Assembly: GCA_030600725.1 (NCBI GenBank)
Contig: JAUVLN010000040.1
Location: 1-11,010, forward strand
Reading direction: 5' to 3'
DNA from: Thermoplasmatota archaeon
Lineage (GTDB): Archaea; Thermoplasmatota; Penumbrarchaeia; Penumbrarchaeales; Penumbrarchaeaceae
Length of the DNA: 11,010 bases
How positions within the stretch are numbered: the stretch's first letter is position 1; each line of letters begins with the position of its first letter. Positions 1 through 4,719 of this stretch are shown piece after piece. The notes beneath the pieces are model-generated. The model did not search any database. It had not been told where the DNA came from and was given only the letters and a program-made list of their open reading frames with translations. The position numbers were made by a program, and so were the translations under genes.

Positions 1-598
1 CCCTGTCGATCGCACCATCGATCATCGCGAGGTCTGCCTCCCCCTCCTTCAATGCACCCTTGATCCTACCGTTCAATGATAAGACCTCGATATGGTCAAG
101 GGCGGATGTTACCGAATGAGACCCCAGGATGGAGCGTTCGAGGTCTTCATCCAAGGATCCTATCGGGAAGAGGGGATCCGTTCTATCACCCAGAAGCCTC
201 AGAAGCCTCTTCACCTCCTCACCCTCAAGCCTGTGTACGAAAGACCCGACCAGGGGGTCGATGGTCCGTGGGACCGACCTCCGTAGCTCCGTGACCGATC
301 CATGAAAAGACCTCATCAGCTCCCTGTCCCCATCCTGAAATCCCGTTATGTCGGCCTGAACGGCGAGATCCCCGCGGACGACCTTCATCACCTCCGATAC
401 GGATCCAAGCTCAAGTAGGGGCAGGACCTCATCCTTCCTCACATAAGGATTGCCCATGGTTGATATCTTCGCATTGTGATAGGTGAACTGGCCCATTCTG
501 ATCAGTTTCCGCATACCGAAAACCGCCCCAACCCCAATTAGGCCGGCGGACGCGGATATGGCTGCAATGGCCCCTCCCGATAACCCTATCACATCCAT
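1..598 (-). CDS. atpC: A-type ATP synthase subunit C, 3' end cut by window edge
   Basis: This is the subunit (V-ATPase d / AtpC family) that couples the rotor ring to the central stalk. About 199 residues are visible and the gene runs off the left edge. I chose the ATG at 598, three bases after the atpE stop and preceded by AAGGGG in the end of atpE; the overlapping ATG at 594 hits a stop at once. Residues 3-29 are hydrophobic and small-residue rich (VIGLSGGAIAAISASAGLIG...), which looks like a membrane segment. After this comes YHNAKISTMGNPYVRKDEVLPLLELGS, which fits the N-terminal AtpC pattern of a short aromatic/Arg-Lys motif, then a Leu-rich helix and 'elgS..evmkvv'. The rest is charged and helical, as in the family. 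Identification rests on this motif and on its place directly after atpE, which is standard for archaeal clusters. The next genes (atpF, atpA, atpD) would be expected to the left but cannot be seen. Confidence 0.85.
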   Translation of the reverse strand, partial: MDVIGLSGGAIAAISASAGLIGVGAVFGMRKLIRMGQFTYHNAKISTMGNPYVRKDEVLPLLELGSVSEVMKVVRGDLAVQADITGFQDGDRELMRSFHGSVTELRRSVPRTIDPLVGSFVHRLEGEEVKRLLRLLGDRTDPLFPIGSLDEDLERSILGSHSVTSALDHIEVLSLNGRIKGALKEGEADLAMIDGAIDR

Positions 599-601
599 CT
601 T

Positions 602-1219
602 CTACCCCTTGATGTCCGAAAAAAGCATCTTTGAGATCATCTCCCTGATCCTGTCTTCATCCCTATCCAGAACCCCGTTGAACGACATGTCCAGAACCCT
701 CTTTCCATCAGGTGACATGGCTATGAAACCACCGATCAGGTCCTTGCCCTTCATACGGGAGATCTGCCAGGGTAGATCATCCGTGTCCCGGATCACCGAA
801 CCGATGCCGGCTTGCCCACTCATCGCATTGAGGTCCTCCTGCCTGACCGGATATGCGATCACATCCTGTCCCACCTCGGCTCTTGCATTGGTCAGCATCC
901 GGAGCAGCAGGTCAGATAGATCATCACCGTCGAGTTCCCCCATCCCCTCTCGAATGCCAAAGATCGCATCCATGATCAAATCCTCTTTCATCTCCAGGAC
1001 CGTCTGACGTGCTTTCCTCCTACCCTCTGACAGGTGGATGTTTCTCGTCCTTTCCTTCGCCCTTACCAGCTTCCTGTCAAGGTCCTCAAGGGTCAAGGAG
1101 AGCTCCTTTCTAGCTTCGGAAAGTATTGTGGAGGCACCCTCTGTAGCCTCCTTGAGGATGGCAGAGGATTCCTTACCCGCCTCATCACCTATCTTCCGAA
1201 TGATTCCTTCGATGCCCAT
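602..1219 (-). CDS. atpE: A-type ATP synthase subunit E, peripheral stalk
   Basis: This 205-residue protein has the usual length for AtpE, which pairs with AtpH to form the peripheral stalks holding the A/B hexamer against the membrane stator. Residues 1-95 are a charged amphipathic helix rich in Ala, Glu and Arg (IGDEAGKESSAILKEATEGA). Residues ~100-205 form the globular head, ending in the family pattern GGFIAMSPDGKRVLDMSFNG followed by a helix and a Leu-Phe near the end (ISKMLF). The ATG at 1219 has AGGTGATC five to six bases upstream, which is a strong archaeal Shine-Dalgarno. The gap from atpK is 17 bp and atpC begins three bases after the stop, so translation of the three genes is probably coupled. 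Confidence 0.95.
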   Translation of the reverse strand: MGIEGIIRKIGDEAGKESSAILKEATEGASTILSEARKELSLTLEDLDRKLVRAKERTRNIHLSEGRRKARQTVLEMKEDLIMDAIFGIREGMGELDGDDLSDLLLRMLTNARAEVGQDVIAYPVRQEDLNAMSGQAGIGSVIRDTDDLPWQISRMKGKDLIGGFIAMSPDGKRVLDMSFNGVLDRDEDRIREMISKMLFSDIKG

Positions 1220-1236
1220 GGGAGATCACCTACCGA

Positions 1237-1977
1237 TCAGAGCATCCCCGAAGCTAGTATCAGGAATATCGCCACAAGGAAACCGAAGATTGCCATGGTC
1301 TCGGACATGACGGTAAATATTACGCCCTTTGCAAATACCTCGTTGTTCCTCCCGAAAGCAGCCGCAGCCGCTGCAGCCGTCATACCCTGAGGAATCGCGG
1401 AAACACTTGATAGGCCGATAACTATCCCTATGGCAATTGCCGCCCATCCGACGAACGGCTGGGTTAATATCTCGATGTTGGGTGCTGCTGACATCCCTGT
1501 GAAATTGAGCACCAGAATGGAAACTAAAAGCCCGTATATCCCCTGGGTCATCGGAAGTGCTTGATATATAATCAGTTTTCCAAACTTATCAGGTCTTTCA
1601 GCAGCGACGCCTGCAGCTCCTGACCCTGCAAGACCGATACCGATCGAGGACATTATCGCTGCCAGGCCCATTGTTATCCCCACTCCTATGAACACCAATA
1701 TCCTGTTGTCCCTCACAACCTCCGAGTCCTCGGCATTATCCGGATCAGTAAAAGCGAGGAATTCCTCAATATTTGTCATACCGTCGCTGTCATAATCCTC
1801 GTCCGCATCATTAGTCGTATTGTCAAGGCCCATCTTGCCCTCCCAATTATCATCCATTCCATCGTTATCCTGATCCAGGATCGCCTCCCTTTCGGCCGAT
1901 ACGCCTTGAAGGGATATCAACCCGATGAGAAGAGCACTCGCCAACAATACAGCAATCACACAATTCTTCCATTTCAT
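1237..1977 (-). CDS. atpK: A-type ATP synthase proteolipid subunit K with signal peptide and Ca-binding-like N-terminal domain
   Basis: This is the rotor-ring subunit that carries ions across the membrane; 246 residues against roughly 160 for a two-hairpin K subunit. The frame is open further upstream into atpI, but the ATG at 1977 has GGAGG eight bases before it and starts a clear signal peptide: MKWK, a hydrophobic core at 7-23, and VSA|ER near residue 28. Residues 35-40 (DQDNDG) and 59-66 (DEDYDSDG, then EEF) look like calcium-binding loops of thrombospondin type 3 or EF-hand type. Residues ~92-246 form four membrane helices in two hairpins. The first hairpin has LPMTQGIY (L141, T144, Q145, Y148). 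The second has IPQGM (Q197), seven alanines at 201-207 and MSETMAIFG with the ion-binding E226. Only the second hairpin has the carboxylate, as in E. hirae NtpK, and all Na+ ligand positions of NtpK are present. K-subunit termini face outward, so the extra domain should lie outside the cell. Identity is firm; Ca2+ binding and Na+ use are inferred. Confidence 0.95.
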   Translation of the reverse strand: MKWKNCVIAVLLASALLIGLISLQGVSAEREAILDQDNDGMDDNWEGKMGLDNTTNDADEDYDSDGMTNIEEFLAFTDPDNAEDSEVVRDNRILVFIGVGITMGLAAIMSSIGIGLAGSGAAGVAAERPDKFGKLIIYQALPMTQGIYGLLVSILVLNFTGMSAAPNIEILTQPFVGWAAIAIGIVIGLSSVSAIPQGMTAAAAAAAFGRNNEVFAKGVIFTVMSETMAIFGFLVAIFLILASGML

Positions 1978-1985
1978 GGAGTATT

Positions 1986-1990
1986 CCTCC
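1986..1990 (-). promoter_or_regulatory. Shine-Dalgarno of atpK
   Basis: On the minus strand this reads GGAGG, eight bases before the ATG at 1977. It decides the atpK start. The longer open frame reaching back to 2166 would overlap the end of atpI by over 130 bases, and it encodes a low-complexity Ser-rich stretch with no family resemblance. Confidence 0.75.
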
Positions 1991-2032
1991 GTTCCCTTAC
2001 GATCGTTTCCTCGTGATATGAATTCATGAACA

Positions 2033-4075
2033 TCAACGGCCACCTCCTTCCAAAGGTGTCTCACCCACCGAGGTATAAGTCCTCTCCCTGCCGAAGGGCT
2101 TGAAGAGGATCCCGCCTCCTTCATAGAAACGGCCGAAGAACTCGACATATTGTAATCGGAGAGCATGAACAGAGGAACCCAGTGTTTGCAGGAGCAGATT
2201 GAATATATGCAGAAATATCAGTAATATCAGAGCGACAGGTATCAGGAAAGGCGTAATATCTATCAACATAACGCCGACGATATTGAAAGCCATGGCGAGG
2301 CCGAAGGTCGAGAGGCCGAGTGCAAGGATCCTTGAATATGAGATCCAGTCACCAAGGTATCCCTCGATATCGAACATGAACATCGCACCGACCTCAAAAA
2401 CGAGGAGCCCCGCGCCCGACAGGAAGAGGGCCAATCCGATGTATGTGATTGTCGGTGTAAGCTCATACCACCTCAGCATGAATCCCCCCACTAGAACTAT
2501 GGCTCCACCCTGTACCAGCATCCAGGACACCGTCCCTTTGATGAAACCCCATGGGCTACCTTTCTTTAGCCGGTCGATTCCCAGAAGTATCAAACCGACG
2601 TTGAGTTGGGCCAATCCCAGATACAGTGAGATCGAAAAGAGCCGCATTGGATCCCTTAGAGTATCATAGGGCACGGTTCCAAGCAACGGGACCTCATAAG
2701 GTCCGTAAAGTGTTCCTGCTTCATTTCCAAGGAGAACACGGGGGACAAGATCGCCAAAGAGCGACCCCATCCAGACACCTGCTATAAGGCTTGCTGCTCC
2801 CATCATCATCCCCAATAGACCGATCGTTCTAATGGAGGGATCCGATCTGCCTAAACGATACATGACAAATGACCCTGCGAATATTAAAAGGCCGTATCCT
2901 GCATCTCCAAGCATCAACCCGAAGAAGAGGATAAATGGTATCGAGAGCCAAAAGGTAGGATCTATCTCATTGTACTTTGGGGGGGAGAAAGTAAGTGTAA
3001 GAGGCTCGAAAATGCGCCCGAATCTACTGTTATTCAGCGAGGTGGGTACATTCCCCCCTGCGATCTCCTCATCGGTCGGATCCCTGATGGACATCTCATG
3101 GTCCGGACCCACGGTGCTTTTCAAGATGGTCCTCAGATGGGATATCCTGTTCTTCTCCACCCATCCCGAGATCATATTGGTATAATTGGTCGCGTACAGA
3201 CCCTTGGACATCTTTAACTTGTCGACCTCGATGGATATGGCCTCTTCCCAGGATCTGGCTGGACCCAGCTCCCTCCGGGATACTGCAGCTGCGCTTTCCC
3301 TTACTTCCCCTCCCCGTTCCCGTATCCTATCTTCAAGTTCGTCTATAAGTCCCAACAGATCAACGATCGAGGAATCCATACCGGATGGGGGATAGCCGTT
3401 ATCGACCAGGATCCCCCTCAGCCTGGGCACGTCAATGGTCATCTCGGAAAACATCATTCCCCTGAGTTCCGAACTTACCTTACTATCCAGCGACTTGGGG
3501 TAAATGAGCCTCACGGCATGGAGCCCTTCCCTTTTATTCAGAAGTGAGCTCTCCACCTGTCCCCCTTCACCCTCGATCACCTTCTTCAGCTCGGGATATG
3601 CGCGGGATAGGCCAATCCTCACGCGGGTTCTCTCCAATGACCCTATCCGGCCCAGCGATATTTTGAGACCGGAGAGCTTCAACAGTCTCTCACGGAGTTC
3701 CGTGATAAAGGTGACCTCCTCCTCGATGGATCGAAGGGATCTGATCATGGGGTTGATCTCCCTCTCAACACCCTTTACCCAACTCTCCGCTTCCTTGATA
3801 TCCCCTCCATTCCCGATTTCCATCCGATCCGGTATCCTGGGTATAATGGCCCGAAGTCCCCTTACATCATTCACCTCATGTGATCCAAGAAATTCCAGGA
3901 CCCTAACTATTCGACCCTCGATCCCGACCAGTTCATCAATACGTTTGGATCCGGACAAAAACCTCTCGGAGGTCCCCACCTCCAGTATCCTTTCCTCATG
4001 AAGTCTGGTCACGACCATGTCGATATTCCCTTTCATAAGGAATACCTCAACCCACTTCATGCGTTTCGGATACAA
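2033..4075 (-). CDS. atpI: A-type ATP synthase subunit I (membrane stator, subunit a homolog)
   Basis: The 680-residue product has the family's usual length. Residues 1-~370 are the cytoplasmic arm that contacts the peripheral stalks; it begins YPKRMKWVEVFLMKGNID and VVTRLHEERILEV, matching the start of AtpI proteins. Residues ~375-655 hold about seven or eight membrane helices, beginning FWLSIPFILFFGLMLGDAGYG. R582 in ISYSRILALGL corresponds to the essential arginine that faces the K-ring carboxylate during ion transfer. R640 in SSVHALRLQYVEFFGRFYEGG is the second conserved arginine of the C-terminal helix. The start is uncertain: TTG at 4075 gives the family-like N-terminus, while ATG at 4060 (residue 6) is the alternative; neither has a good Shine-Dalgarno. 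It lies 28 bp after atpH and 55 bp before atpK, whose ring it works against. Confidence 0.95.
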   Translation of the reverse strand: MYPKRMKWVEVFLMKGNIDMVVTRLHEERILEVGTSERFLSGSKRIDELVGIEGRIVRVLEFLGSHEVNDVRGLRAIIPRIPDRMEIGNGGDIKEAESWVKGVEREINPMIRSLRSIEEEVTFITELRERLLKLSGLKISLGRIGSLERTRVRIGLSRAYPELKKVIEGEGGQVESSLLNKREGLHAVRLIYPKSLDSKVSSELRGMMFSEMTIDVPRLRGILVDNGYPPSGMDSSIVDLLGLIDELEDRIRERGGEVRESAAAVSRRELGPARSWEEAISIEVDKLKMSKGLYATNYTNMISGWVEKNRISHLRTILKSTVGPDHEMSIRDPTDEEIAGGNVPTSLNNSRFGRIFEPLTLTFSPPKYNEIDPTFWLSIPFILFFGLMLGDAGYGLLIFAGSFVMYRLGRSDPSIRTIGLLGMMMGAASLIAGVWMGSLFGDLVPRVLLGNEAGTLYGPYEVPLLGTVPYDTLRDPMRLFSISLYLGLAQLNVGLILLGIDRLKKGSPWGFIKGTVSWMLVQGGAIVLVGGFMLRWYELTPTITYIGLALFLSGAGLLVFEVGAMFMFDIEGYLGDWISYSRILALGLSTFGLAMAFNIVGVMLIDITPFLIPVALILLIFLHIFNLLLQTLGSSVHALRLQYVEFFGRFYEGGGILFKPFGRERTYTSVGETPLEGGGR

Positions 4076-4103
4076 GCTCTTACCATCCTATTTGAGATCC
4101 ATC

Positions 4104-4418
4104 TCACCCACTGAGATACGATTCGATCACACTCTCCACCGCCTCTTTTATCCGGGGTTTGGCTCTACTTTCGAGATCGCTGGCTTCTCGAACCCCCTCT
4201 TCCTGGACCGATCTCGCCTCCACCAGAGCGGCCTCCCTTACCGATGACAATTCATTGACCCTCCGCTGCTGGAACCGCAGAAGGGCCGTCTCTTTCTTTT
4301 CCAAGGCATCATCTCTCGCCTTCTCCAGTATATGGCGGGATCTCTCCTTTGCACCTACGATCCTCTTCTTTACACCCGCCTCGGCTTCCAGCAATTTATC
4401 AAGGGTCTCATCTCCCAT
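4104..4418 (-). CDS. atpH: A-type ATP synthase subunit H (peripheral stalk coiled coil)
   Basis: This 104-residue protein is highly charged and helical throughout (LLEAEAGVKKRIVGAKERSR and similar), with no membrane segment. Length, composition and the Ala/Glu/Arg heptad pattern fit AtpH (the V-ATPase G homolog), which winds around AtpE to form the peripheral stalk. The ATG at 4418 has AGGTGATC upstream with a spacer of four to five bases, the same ribosome-binding pattern as atpE. It is the first gene of the minus-strand cluster, as in other archaeal ATP synthase operons, and atpI follows after 28 bp. Sequence conservation is low in this family, so the call depends partly on position. Confidence 0.9.
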   Translation of the reverse strand: MGDETLDKLLEAEAGVKKRIVGAKERSRHILEKARDDALEKKETALLRFQQRRVNELSSVREAALVEARSVQEEGVREASDLESRAKPRIKEAVESVIESYLSG

Positions 4419-4442
4419 TAGGGATCACCTATTTATCCTAAA

Positions 4443-4460
4443 AAGGCCGCTGTGGGCCTT
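4443..4460 (-). repeat. Inverted repeat / hairpin in the atpH leader
   Basis: AAGGCC and GGCCTT form a perfect 6-bp stem around a 6-base loop. On the minus strand the stem runs into a T5 tract (4440-4444, partly inside the stem), giving the look of a small terminator or attenuator 22 bases ahead of the atpH ATG. It could equally be an operator site at the transcription start. Structure is visible; function is inferred. Confidence 0.5.
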
Positions 4461-4465
4461 GAGGT

Positions 4466-4480
4466 CATTTTATTACTTAA
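4466..4480 (-). promoter_or_regulatory. atpH: Possible TATA box of the atp operon
   Basis: On the minus strand this reads TTAAGTAATAAAATG, an AT-rich TATA-like stretch about 50 bases before the atpH ATG. A start of transcription about 25 bases downstream would fall near 4445 and leave a short leader containing the AGGTGATC ribosome-binding site. No strong BRE is evident. Confidence 0.4.
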
Positions 4481-4541
4481 CCCTTATTACAACCATAGTC
4501 GGAAAGATACTGAATTGACCGCTGCCCGTACATCCTACGGT

Positions 4542-4569
4542 AAAATGTTCCCTTGAAAATGTTCCCTTG
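4542..4569. repeat. Perfect 14-bp tandem duplication
   Basis: AAAATGTTCCCTTG occurs twice head to tail without mismatch (4542-4555 and 4556-4569), followed by AAA. It lies midway between the two divergent genes. It may be a recent slippage duplication or a pair of binding sites for a regulator; two copies are too few and too close for a CRISPR array. Confidence 0.85.
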
Positions 4570-4582
4570 AAACACATATGAA

Positions 4583-4600
4583 AGGTTAAAAATAAATGTG
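4583..4600 (+). promoter_or_regulatory. TATA-like element upstream of the coiled-coil gene
   Basis: AGGTTAAAAATAAATGTG is a good AT-rich TATA-like stretch with purines upstream. It would start transcription near 4615 and leave a leader of about 100 bases. A second candidate nearer the gene is AGAAAATAAAATATG at 4669-4683, which would give a leader of under 20 bases ending at the strong Shine-Dalgarno. I cannot tell which is used. Confidence 0.35.
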
Positions 4601-4648
4601 ATCATAAAGGACCGGTCTACATAACATAAATAAACAGATAGCCTATTA

Positions 4649-4673
4649 CCAGTAGAAACCAAGCCAGTAGAAA
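4649..4673. repeat. Pair of 10-bp direct repeats, 15-bp period
   Basis: CCAGTAGAAA occurs at 4649-4658 and again at 4664-4673, just upstream of the proximal TATA-like stretch of the coiled-coil gene. A spacing of about one and a half helical turns is compatible with a regulator site, but chance duplication in AT-rich DNA cannot be excluded. Confidence 0.6.
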
Positions 4674-4703
4674 ATAAAATATGAACTACCCAGATTAGAA
4701 TGC

Positions 4704-4710
4704 AGGAGGG
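4704..4710 (+). promoter_or_regulatory. Shine-Dalgarno deciding a GTG start
   Basis: AGGAGGG lies nine bases before the GTG at 4720. It supports GTG as the start of the coiled-coil gene; the ATG at 4700 is in another frame. Confidence 0.75.
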
Positions 4711-4719
4711 AAAACCGGA

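Larger units (their letters stand above)
4419..4719. other. Divergent AT-rich intergenic region between atp operon and coiled-coil gene
   Basis: No convincing gene lies in these 301 bases; the open frame on the minus strand crossing it (4477-4908) overlaps the next gene and looks like a shadow. The region is much richer in A and T than its flanks. It must hold the promoters of both the atp operon (leftward) and the coiled-coil gene (rightward). It contains an inverted repeat, two sets of short direct repeats and several TATA-like stretches, listed separately. I see no tRNA or other RNA gene in it. Confidence 0.8.

Noticed and set aside
483..1007. Plus-strand open frame of 174 codons
   Set aside because: It lies antisense to atpE and the start of atpC and has no domain pattern; it is Ser/Pro/Ile-rich as expected for a shadow.
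1344..1380. GC-rich low-complexity repeat on the plus strand
   Set aside because: It is simply the coding of the seven-alanine run in the K-subunit helix.
1978..2166. Upstream extension of the atpK frame to an ATG at 2166
   Set aside because: It overlaps the end of atpI, encodes low-complexity Ser-rich sequence, and a good Shine-Dalgarno plus signal peptide start at 1977.
2199..2669. Plus-strand open frame of 156 codons
   Set aside because: It is antisense to the membrane part of atpI, without a plausible start region or protein features.
4542..4569. CRISPR-like repeat
   Set aside because: There are only two adjacent 14-bp copies with no spacer and no cas genes.
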